Source: an uncultured Clostridia bacterium (GTDB taxonomy: Bacteria > Bacillota > Clostridia > TANB77 > CAG-508). Taken from it: DNA of 5,448 nucleotides. Location of the stretch: the NCBI GenBank assembly GCA_947623615.1, contig CANQHH010000089.1, positions 1 to 5,448 on the forward strand. Reading direction: 5' to 3'. Both the position numbers and the translations under genes were made by a program. The notes under the pieces were generated by a model, which worked only from the letters and a program-made list of their open reading frames with translations, was not told where the DNA came from and did no database searches. The number at the start of each line of letters is the position of its first letter. Within the stretch, counting starts at the first letter, position 1. Below are positions 1 to 5,448 of the stretch, piece by piece.

Positions 1-963
1 TTGAAAATAGTATCGGAAACTATAGACAAAGGGGGAAATGTAGTAATTCCATCATTTGCTGTAGGAAGAACACAAGAAATATTATACGAAATAAATAAAA
101 TAAAAGAAACAAAAGATGATGAAGAATTTATTAAACAATATGAAACTTTAATGAAAGCACCTGTATATGTGGATAGCCCACTTGCAATATCTGCAACAGA
201 AGTATTTAAAGAAAATATGGATTTATTTGATGATGAAACAAAAGCAGAAATGGAAAAAGGGGACAATCCATTAGAATTTCCAGGGCTTGAATTTACAAGA
301 ACAGCAGATGAGTCGAAAGCACTTAATGAATCAAATACACCGTCTATTATAATTTCAGCAAGTGGTATGTGTGAAGTAGGTAGAATAAAACATCATTTAA
401 AACATAATTTATGGAATCCTAATAGCACAATATTATTTGTAGGGTATCAGGCCCCAGGTACACTTGGTAGAAAGATTGTAGAAGGAGCAAAAAAGGTAAA
501 AATATTTGGTGAAGAAATCGCAGTAAATGCCAGAGTTGAATATATAGAAGGTTATTCGGGACATGCTGATCAAGAGTGGTTGATGAATTTTATATATTCT
601 TTCATTGAAAAGCCAAAACATATATTTTTAGTGCATGGTGAACCAGAGGGACAAGAGGTATTAAAACAAAAAATAGAAGAAAATACCAATATTCCAGTAA
701 CGATACCTTCATTAGGAGAAAGCTATGAATTATCTGACAACATACAATTGACAGGAATAGCTGAAGCTCCAGTAAAACAAAGATATTTGAGATTAGAAAT
801 TTTAGAAAGAATGAATACATTAAAAGAAGAGTTGAACGATATGGAATCAATTGTAAAAGACGAATTTTTAGGATCAGATATTGAAGATAGTGAAATTATA
901 AACTTAAAAGGAAAATTGAAAGAATTAGAGAATCAAATTGTTAAAATAGTAGAAAATAAGTAG
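1..963 (+). CDS. beta-CASP MBL-fold ribonuclease, C-terminal part (5'-truncated by window)
   Basis: This is the C-terminal 320 residues of an MBL-fold RNA-processing exonuclease/endonuclease of the beta-CASP type (YSH1/CPSF73-like), probably a cytoplasmic RNase. The frame is open from base 1, and the TTG there most likely encodes an internal leucine rather than a start. The metal-binding HxHxDH motif and beta-CASP motif A of the family are absent because they lie upstream. Visible in order: IPSFAVGRTQEILYEI (about residues 16-31), VDSPLA (57-62), SASGMCEVGRIKHHL (119-133), SGHAD with His188 (motif B-like) and LVHGE with His212 (motif C, a metal ligand in the family). The last 60 or so residues are Lys/Glu/Leu-rich and look like an alpha-helical or coiled-coil tail. 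The stop is 17 nt before the GH15 gene, suggesting co-transcription. Family assignment is firm; substrate specificity is unknown. Apart from the window edge, the gene looks intact. Confidence 0.93.
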   Translation: MKIVSETIDKGGNVVIPSFAVGRTQEILYEINKIKETKDDEEFIKQYETLMKAPVYVDSPLAISATEVFKENMDLFDDETKAEMEKGDNPLEFPGLEFTRTADESKALNESNTPSIIISASGMCEVGRIKHHLKHNLWNPNSTILFVGYQAPGTLGRKIVEGAKKVKIFGEEIAVNARVEYIEGYSGHADQEWLMNFIYSFIEKPKHIFLVHGEPEGQEVLKQKIEENTNIPVTIPSLGESYELSDNIQLTGIAEAPVKQRYLRLEILERMNTLKEELNDMESIVKDEFLGSDIEDSEIINLKGKLKELENQIVKIVENK

Positions 964-980
964 AAGAGGTGTAAATACAA

Positions 981-2939
981 ATGGAAAATAAGTACTTAAA
1001 CGATGCAATTATAGGAGGAAAAAATATAACGGCTAGTTATACATATAAAGGTGAATTATTAAGAATTATGTATGATACACCTGATTATAAACAATTTGTA
1101 GATTTTTTCCATACAGGAGTTAAGATAAATGATTCTGGTATAATATATTTACATGAAGATATAAATAATAGATACAATCAGTATTATGTTGAAGATACAA
1201 ATATTTTAAATACTGAAATTGAAAACACATATTTTAATTTAAAAGTAAAGCAGACAGATTTTGTATTAATGAAAAATAGTGTATTGATAAAAAGGTATGT
1301 ATTTGAAAATAATAATATTATTGATTTAGATATAAATTTCTTAATTCATTCAAAATTGTTATCTGATTTTAATAATATGGTAGGTGCGAAAATTGAGGAT
1401 AATATGCTTGTTCAATACTGTCATAGCAATACTATATATATGTTTTCAAAGGAAAGAATATTAAGTCATCAATTAAATGATACAAATGAAAATATAACAA
1501 GTGGAAAAATACAAGATAAAGATTACATAGGAATGAGTTCAGATTCGAGTATTAGTTATAATATAGGAAAATTGAAGCCTGGGGAAAAGAAAGGGATTGA
1601 CATATACATATATATAAAAGCCAACGAAAAGCTTGATAAAGAAAAAACGCTAAAAGAAATATCAGATATTAAGAAAATGGATTTAGCAAAAGAGCAGGGA
1701 GCAGTTGAAAAGTATTGGAAGAAATACATAAAAGAGCACATGTTAACATCTATAAATGATGAGGGAGAATATAACCAAAAAATAAAGAAAATTTACAAAA
1801 GGACAATATTGTTATATCCACTTTTAATGAATGCTAGTACGGGCGGAATTTCGGCAGCAGTGGAAGTTGATGAAACGATGAGCAAATGTGGAAGATATGC
1901 ATATTGTTGGCCACGAGATGCAATATTTGTTACTAAAGCTTTTGACATGTTGAATATGAAGAAAGAAGCAGATAAATTTTACAAAAATTTTTGCAAAAAT
2001 ACTCAAAGTAAAAATGGCATGTGGGAGCAGAGGTTTTATTCAGATGGTAGATTGGCTCCATGTTGGGGGTATCAAATTGATGAAACAGCGAGTGTAATAT
2101 ATGGAGTAAATGAACATTATAAAGAAACTCATAGTATAGAATTTTTGAAAGATACATTAAAAATGTGTGAAAATGCAACTAAATTTTTATGTACTTATAT
2201 GGATAACATTTTGGAAACGCATGATACGAGTGATATAGTGAAAAATGAAATAGAGGCAACATATCATACAGAGGGAAGAAATAAATTGCCAGTTAGTTAT
2301 GATATTTGGGAAATGAATGAGGGAGTGCACTTATATTCATTAGCAAGTATATATGCAGCGTTTAAAGCAATGTTAGAAATTTATGAGAATATAGAACCTG
2401 CATACAAGGAAAACAGGTTAAAATTAGAAAGCATAAACAAAGTAAAGACTAATATAACAAAATATATAGATGAAATAAAGAAATACATATTAAAAAACAT
2501 GTATGATGAGCAAAGGAAGTGCTTATTAAGAAACTGCAAGGATAAGAACAGTGATATAAGTGTATTAGGTGCGGTTATACCATTTAATTTATTTAGTGGT
2601 AAAGAGAAAAAGGTACAAAATACGGTAGAAATAATAAATATGACATTAAGAACATATACAGGAGGGTATTTAAGATTTGAATATGACCATTACATGGGCG
2701 GAAAAAATCCATGGACAATAGCCACATTATGGATGGCGATGTACTATAAACAAATAGGAAAAAAAGAGCAATGGAAAGAATGCATGAAATTTGTAATAAA
2801 CAGTTCAAATCAACACGGATTTTTAGCAGAGCAAATAGACAACAACACAATGAAGCCAATCTGGGTAAATGGCCTTGCCTGGGCACATGCAATGTTTGTT
2901 TTAGCATTGGGGACGGGTCCAATTTCCTTTTTTGAGTGA
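981..2939 (+). CDS. Glycoside hydrolase family 15 protein (glucoamylase-like)
   Basis: A 652-residue inverting alpha-glucosidase of family GH15, the family of glucoamylases, glucodextranases and trehalases, which release glucose from alpha-glucans or related sugars. The N-terminal part (about 1-260) matches the beta-sandwich domain of prokaryotic GH15 proteins; the rest is the (alpha/alpha)6 barrel. Motifs seen: CWPRDA (W310-R312-D313); DIWE with Glu444, matching the general acid in the DLWEE motif of fungal glucoamylase; GGYLRFEYDHYMGG followed by PW; and AEQ with Glu617, the likely general base, followed by GLAWAHA. There is no signal peptide or membrane segment, so it should act in the cytoplasm on stored or imported glucans; the exact substrate cannot be read. 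ATG 981 is preceded by AGAGGTG (965-971) at 9 nt. The 17-nt gap to the RNase gene suggests an operon. Residues 644-652 and the stop codon lie inside the first 47-bp repeat, so the native C-terminus was probably altered by a few residues. Confidence 0.93.
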   Translation: MENKYLNDAIIGGKNITASYTYKGELLRIMYDTPDYKQFVDFFHTGVKINDSGIIYLHEDINNRYNQYYVEDTNILNTEIENTYFNLKVKQTDFVLMKNSVLIKRYVFENNNIIDLDINFLIHSKLLSDFNNMVGAKIEDNMLVQYCHSNTIYMFSKERILSHQLNDTNENITSGKIQDKDYIGMSSDSSISYNIGKLKPGEKKGIDIYIYIKANEKLDKEKTLKEISDIKKMDLAKEQGAVEKYWKKYIKEHMLTSINDEGEYNQKIKKIYKRTILLYPLLMNASTGGISAAVEVDETMSKCGRYAYCWPRDAIFVTKAFDMLNMKKEADKFYKNFCKNTQSKNGMWEQRFYSDGRLAPCWGYQIDETASVIYGVNEHYKETHSIEFLKDTLKMCENATKFLCTYMDNILETHDTSDIVKNEIEATYHTEGRNKLPVSYDIWEMNEGVHLYSLASIYAAFKAMLEIYENIEPAYKENRLKLESINKVKTNITKYIDEIKKYILKNMYDEQRKCLLRNCKDKNSDISVLGAVIPFNLFSGKEKKVQNTVEIINMTLRTYTGGYLRFEYDHYMGGKNPWTIATLWMAMYYKQIGKKEQWKECMKFVINSSNQHGFLAEQIDNNTMKPIWVNGLAWAHAMFVLALGTGPISFFE

Positions 2940-2954
2940 TTTAGGGACAGGTCT
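2908..2954 (+). repeat. 47-bp repeat copy 1 (left flank of transposase)
   Basis: First of three ungapped 47-nt copies. It begins TGGGGAC, has a T-tract at its positions 21-26 and ends AGGGACAGGTCT. It matches copy 3 at 39 of 47 positions and copy 2 at 36 of 47 (counted by hand), so it is the most diverged copy, mainly in its left half (GGGTCCAA instead of AGNCCCTT). Its first 32 bases are translated as the end of the GH15 gene and include that gene's TGA stop (2937-2939). Confidence 0.85.
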
Positions 2955-3074
2955 GTAAGAAAAAATAAATAAAAATTTGATAAAACTATAGAAAAAAATA
3001 CAAAAATGTGTTATTTTATTAATATGAATATTGGGGATATATGACTATTAATGTAAATATTAAATAATATGTAT

Positions 3075-3114
3075 GAGGGGCGATAAAATGTAGAAAGGAG
3101 ACAATTTGATTATG
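3075..3114 (+). promoter_or_regulatory. Transposase translation-initiation region with in-frame ATG-TAG ahead of the start
   Basis: Two Shine-Dalgarno-like sequences lie here. GAGGGG (3075-3080) sits 7 nt before an ATG (3088) that is followed at once by TAG (3091-3093). AAAGGAG (3094-3100) serves the transposase start, either TTG 3106 (5 nt away) or ATG 3112 (11 nt away). The ATG-TAG pair is in frame with the transposase. The rest of the 2955-3105 leader is AT-rich without a convincing promoter. Whether the start-stop pair has a role is inference. Confidence 0.35.
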
Positions 3115-3927
3115 GCGAGAAATGCACGATATCGTTCCTCTTTAAACATGTACCATGTAATAATTAGAGGAATAAATAAACAAAATATTTTTCTTGATAC
3201 ACAAGATAAATTAAAATTCGTCAAAGAATTAATAAATACAAAAAATAAGTATTGCTTTAAAATTTATGCATATGTGCTTATGGCGAATCATGTACATTTG
3301 GTTTTAAAGGATGGAGAGATAGATGTCTCAAAAATTATGCACAGGTTGCAGGTTTGCTATTCGGAATATTTTAACAAAAAATATGATAGGATTGGCCATG
3401 TTTTTCAGGGAAGATTTACTAGTAAGAATATAGAGGATAATGAATATTTAAAGTACGTTATAAGATATGTTCATATTAATCCGGATAAAGCAGGGATAGG
3501 AAAATATGATTCGTATCAATGGAGTAGTTATAAGGAGTATGTGGAGACTGATAATGATGAGTCTTTGACTGATAAAAACGATATTTTGGAATTATATGGG
3601 AATAATCCGGATGAGGCTATAGCAAATTTCAAGATGTTCCATAAGGAAAAGAGTCGATATTCATATAATGAAGAAGATTCAGAGTTTGAATTGACTAATA
3701 GGCTAGATGATGAAATTATTATAAAAATTATAATTGAGAATATGGGATTAAAATCGATTTACGATGTACAAAAATTGAATAATAAATATAGAGATGAAAT
3801 TTTATTGAAAATGCTTGCAATAAGAGGGACGACAGTAAGTCAAATATCAAGAATAACAGGAATAAGTACAAAAATAATTGGAAATTTAAAGTTTAAGATG
3901 AATAAAAACAAGGGAACCTGTCCCTAA
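3106..3927 (+). CDS. REP-associated tyrosine transposase (RAYT / IS200-like Y1, HUH family)
   Basis: A 273-residue Y1-type HUH transposase, a family that cuts and joins single-stranded DNA through a 5'-phosphotyrosine link. The N-terminus (MARNARYRSS, YHVIIRGINKQNIF) is typical of the RAYT branch. The HUH motif is H62-V63-H64 in LMANHVHLVLK; GHVFQGRF follows at about 97-104; the likely catalytic tyrosine is Tyr121 in RYVHINPDKAG. The core therefore appears intact. Residues of about 232-264 (TVSQISRITGISTKIIGNLK) look like a C-terminal helix-turn-helix, which could recognise the repeats. TTG 3106 has the better ribosome-binding-site spacing (AAAGGAG, 5 nt), while ATG 3112 gives the family-typical MAR start. 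Residues 270-273 (GTCP) and the TAA lie at or inside repeat copy 2. No tnpB gene is present. A domesticated function is possible. The family call is firm; activity is unknown. Confidence 0.92.
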   Translation: MIMARNARYRSSLNMYHVIIRGINKQNIFLDTQDKLKFVKELINTKNKYCFKIYAYVLMANHVHLVLKDGEIDVSKIMHRLQVCYSEYFNKKYDRIGHVFQGRFTSKNIEDNEYLKYVIRYVHINPDKAGIGKYDSYQWSSYKEYVETDNDESLTDKNDILELYGNNPDEAIANFKMFHKEKSRYSYNEEDSEFELTNRLDDEIIIKIIIENMGLKSIYDVQKLNNKYRDEILLKMLAIRGTTVSQISRITGISTKIIGNLKFKMNKNKGTCP

Positions 3928-3960
3928 ATCCTAAAAAAAAGGAAAAAGGGTCTGTCCCCA
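3914..3960 (-). repeat. 47-bp repeat copy 2 (right flank of transposase, inverted)
   Basis: Read on the minus strand it begins TGGGGACAGACCC, carries a run of eight T and ends AGGGACAGGTTC. It matches copy 3 at 41 of 47 positions. It is inverted relative to copy 1. It contains the last transposase codons and the TAA stop (3925-3927). Its outer end (3960) lies 2 nt before the GAGGTG ribosome binding site of radA (3963-3968). Bases 3911-3925 can form a 5-bp stem (AGGGA/TCCCT) with a 5-nt loop. Confidence 0.85.
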
Positions 3961-3973
3961 TAGAGGTGAAAAA

Positions 3974-5335
3974 GTGAAGGTTAAGACGTTGTTTGTATGT
4001 GGAAATTGTGGATATGAGTCAGCAAAATGGTTAGGAAAATGCCCTGCATGTAATGAGTGGAATAGTTTTTATGAGGAAAAAGTTAGTAATACAAATTCTG
4101 GTAGTGGTGCAGGGGCAAGAAATAAAAATGTTACACCTAAGAAATTAAAAGAGGTTGAAGGACTGACTACTTCTAGGATAAGCACTGGTATAGGAGAACT
4201 AGATAGAGTATTAGGAGGAGGTCTGGTTAAAGGTTCTTTAGTTTTGGTAGGAGGAGAGCCAGGAATTGGAAAATCTACACTTATTTTACAGCTTTGCGAT
4301 AAAATGAAAGGTGAAGGAAAAGTATTATATGTATCAGGAGAAGAATCGGCTGAACAGGTAAAAATAAGGGCAGATAGACTTAAAATAAATAACGATGAAA
4401 TTATGTTTTTGGGAGAAACTAATATAGATGCTATACAAGATGCAATAACTGCAATCAATCCTAAGTTGGTCATTGTGGATTCAATCCAGACGATGTATTC
4501 AGAAGATATTACATCTGCAGCAGGAACTGTAAGTCAGGTAAGAGAGATAACATCGCGAATAATGCGTATTTGTAAAGACAATAATATTACGACTATTATA
4601 ATTGGTCATGTCACAAAAGACGGAAACATAGCAGGACCAAGGGTTTTAGAACACATGGTAGATACCGTATTATATATAGAAGGAGAAAGGTATTTTTCAT
4701 ATAGAATGTTAAGGAGTGTAAAAAATAGATTTGGCTCCACAAACGAATTAGGTATGTTTGAAATGAAAAATGAAGGCATGGTGGAAATTACAAACCCGTC
4801 TTCAATATTGATATCTGACAGAGAGGATAATCCAGCGGGCTCTATTGTTGTTGCAAGCATAGAGGGGACAAGACCGCTATTAGTTGAACTTCAATCTTTA
4901 ACTGCAAATAGTGTATTTGGTATACCTAAAAGAACTGCCAATGGATTCGACTATAACAGGTTAGCTGTGTTGATAGCAGTTTTAGAAAAAAGAGCAGGAT
5001 TGGCGTTAGGAGGACAAGATGTTTATTTAAATGTTGTTAGTGGAATTAAAATAGTAGAACCAGCAGTCGATTTAGGAGTAATTCTTGCATGTAGTTCGAG
5101 CTATAAAAATGTTAGTATACCAAAAGATGTTGTGGCAATAGGCGAAGTTGGTCTGACAGGCGAAGTTCGTGCGATTAATATGATCGAAAAAAGAATAAAA
5201 GAGTCAGAAAAATTAGGGTTCAAAAAATGTATTATACCAGAAAGTAACAAAAAACTATTGAAAGATAATTATAAATTAGATATAATAGGCGTTAGAAATA
5301 TTAATGAGGCTATAAAAAATTTGGGGATTAAGTAA
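3974..5335 (+). CDS. radA: DNA repair protein RadA/Sms
   Basis: A complete 453-residue RadA, a RecA-like ATPase that promotes branch migration during recombinational repair and, in Firmicutes, natural transformation. Domains in order: a C4 zinc finger (C9, C12, C23, C26); a Gly/Ser/Asn linker (about 38-55); a RecA-like core with Walker A GGEPGIGKST (93-102, Lys100) and Walker B LVIVDS (165-170); the RadA signature KNRFG (250-254); and a C-terminal Lon-protease-like domain (about 275-453), including GLALGGQDVYLNVVSG and GEVGLTGEVR. The length is normal for the family and no key motif is missing. GTG 3974 follows GAGGTG (3963-3968) at 5 nt and gives the expected N-terminus just before the zinc finger. 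The leader is almost entirely repeat copy 2, 13 nt from the start codon, so transcription must come from upstream through the transposase region, or from a weak site near 3878-3906 (TTGGAA, 17 nt, AATAAA). Confidence 0.97.
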   Translation: MKVKTLFVCGNCGYESAKWLGKCPACNEWNSFYEEKVSNTNSGSGAGARNKNVTPKKLKEVEGLTTSRISTGIGELDRVLGGGLVKGSLVLVGGEPGIGKSTLILQLCDKMKGEGKVLYVSGEESAEQVKIRADRLKINNDEIMFLGETNIDAIQDAITAINPKLVIVDSIQTMYSEDITSAAGTVSQVREITSRIMRICKDNNITTIIIGHVTKDGNIAGPRVLEHMVDTVLYIEGERYFSYRMLRSVKNRFGSTNELGMFEMKNEGMVEITNPSSILISDREDNPAGSIVVASIEGTRPLLVELQSLTANSVFGIPKRTANGFDYNRLAVLIAVLEKRAGLALGGQDVYLNVVSGIKIVEPAVDLGVILACSSSYKNVSIPKDVVAIGEVGLTGEVRAINMIEKRIKESEKLGFKKCIIPESNKKLLKDNYKLDIIGVRNINEAIKNLGIK

Positions 5336-5336
5336 A

Positions 5337-5358
5337 AATTTATAATTTAATTTATAAT
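5337..5358 (+). promoter_or_regulatory. Tandem AATTTATAAT with two TATAAT hexamers, possible -10 region
   Basis: A 10-base unit AATTTATAAT occurs twice (5337-5346 and 5349-5358), giving perfect TATAAT hexamers at 5341-5346 and 5353-5358. They lie in the short gap after the radA stop and before repeat copy 3. No good -35 hexamer is found at the right distance: TTGGGG at 5321 is only 14 nt from the first. A promoter for the downstream gene is therefore possible but weakly supported, and the sequence is simple AT-rich DNA. Confidence 0.3.
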
Positions 5359-5359
5359 A

Positions 5360-5406
5360 AGACCTGTCCCTAAATCCCTAAAAAAAGGTAAAAGGGACTG
5401 TCCCCA
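5360..5406 (-). repeat. 47-bp repeat copy 3 (solitary)
   Basis: Read on the minus strand it begins TGGGGACAGTCCC, carries seven T and ends AGGGATTTAGGGACAGGTCT. It has no transposase gene of its own in view. It keeps the cleanest palindrome, GGGAC-A-GTCCC, and matches copy 2 at 41 and copy 1 at 39 of 47 positions. Its outer end abuts AAAGGAG (5408-5414), the likely ribosome binding site of the next gene. As RNA from the + strand, GTCCCT (5366-5371) can pair with AGGGAC (5393-5398). Confidence 0.85.
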
Positions 5407-5425
5407 TAAAGGAGTTGAGGAAAAG

Positions 5426-5448
5426 GTGACTAGTAAAAAGGATGAGGC
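5426..5448 (+). CDS. Start of a downstream gene, cut by window end (possibly disA)
   Basis: GTG 5426 opens a frame, VTSKKDEA, that runs to the window edge. A ribosome binding site AAAGGAG lies at 5408-5414 (11 nt away), with a second GAGG at 5417-5420 (5 nt away). The TTG at 5415 is rejected because its frame stops after four codons. Seven whole codons do not allow identification by sequence. In many Firmicutes radA is followed by disA (diadenylate cyclase, DNA integrity scanning), and a short charged N-terminus would fit, but this rests on synteny alone. Confidence 0.45.

Larger units (their letters stand above)
2908..3960 (+). mobile_element. RAYT-type mobile unit: Y1 transposase gene between inverted 47-bp repeats
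   Basis: The unit holds one HUH/Y1 transposase gene flanked by two copies of a 47-bp repeat in opposite orientation (2908-2954 on +, 3914-3960 on -), with both TGGGGAC ends facing outward. A lone Y1 transposase between inverted short repeats, without tnpB, is the arrangement known for REP-associated tyrosine transposases. Classical IS200/IS605 elements have subterminal hairpins and no long inverted repeats. The unit lies between the GH15 gene and radA and overlaps the 3' end of the former. The codon use is nearly as AT-rich as its neighbours, so it does not look newly acquired. The outer boundaries are taken from the repeat edges; the true cleavage points are unknown. Confidence 0.75.

Noticed and set aside
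1..3. TTG at base 1 as the true start of the RNase gene
   Set aside because: The protein begins in the middle of the beta-CASP fold and lacks the HxHxDH metal-binding half, so the frame must continue upstream of the window.
2908..2936. Repeat copy 1 as an intrinsic terminator of the GH15 gene
   Set aside because: The possible stem (GGAC/GTCC) has only a 2-nt loop and the T-tract is broken by CC and lies partly within the coding region. The minus-strand reading of copy 3 (GGGA-CAG-TCCC then TTTT) is a little better but still only 4 bp.
3019..3063. TTAATAT...ATATTAA inverted repeat in the transposase leader
   Set aside because: Seven AT-only bases with a loop of about 31 nt in very AT-rich DNA are expected by chance.
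2955..3105. Small peptide gene in the gap before the transposase
   Set aside because: The ATG at 3041 gives only 8 codons and others are shorter. No SD at a suitable distance and no recognisable product.
2908..3960. Complete IS200/IS605 element with TnpB and omegaRNA
   Set aside because: Only the Y1 transposase is present. No tnpB-like frame exists nearby and the ends are inverted 47-bp repeats, which fits the RAYT type better.
4069..4473. Minus-strand open frame of 134 codons inside radA
   Set aside because: It lies opposite the conserved zinc finger and Walker A region of RadA and has no recognisable family. It is an antisense shadow, as are the other minus-strand frames in the window.
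2908..5406. CRISPR-like array from the recurring 47-bp repeats
   Set aside because: The three copies are about 1 and 1.4 kb apart with genes between them and in mixed orientation. There are no regular spacers and no cas genes.

Overview
The window is AT-rich and densely coded, with every supported gene on the + strand. The codon usage, the AGGAG/GAGG-type ribosome binding sites with TTG and GTG starts, and the radA neighbourhood all point to a low-GC Firmicute, most likely a member of the Clostridia. The species cannot be told from the sequence.

Layout from left to right: (1) the C-terminal 320 residues of a beta-CASP metallo-beta-lactamase-fold ribonuclease, whose N-terminal half lies upstream of the window; (2) 17 nt later, a complete cytoplasmic glycoside hydrolase family 15 (glucoamylase-like) gene, probably in the same transcript; (3) a mobile unit of about 1.05 kb (2908-3960) with an HUH/Y1 single-strand transposase of the REP-associated type (RAYT, TnpA_REP-like), bounded by two inverted copies of a 47-bp repeat; (4) radA, encoding the RadA/Sms DNA repair and recombination ATPase; (5) a third, solitary copy of the 47-bp repeat; (6) the first codons of another gene, plausibly disA by synteny only.

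The most notable part is the repeat family. All three copies are exactly 47 nt and align without gaps (36-41 of 47 positions identical pairwise). Each is built from two GGGACAG-containing mini-palindromes around a T-tract. The copies sit tightly against genes. Copy 1 supplies the last nine residues and stop codon of the GH15 gene. Copy 2 supplies the last residues and stop of the transposase and ends just before the radA ribosome binding site. Copy 3 ends just before the ribosome binding site of the next gene. This looks like a clostridial counterpart of the proteobacterial RAYT/REP system: a chromosomal Y1 transposase plus short non-autonomous repeats that it may mobilise and that are being absorbed into gene ends and leaders.

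The other genes are housekeeping or metabolic: RNA processing (beta-CASP), alpha-glucan breakdown (GH15) and recombination repair (RadA). No RNA gene, CRISPR array, plasmid or phage module was seen. No stretch over 300 nt lacks a gene.
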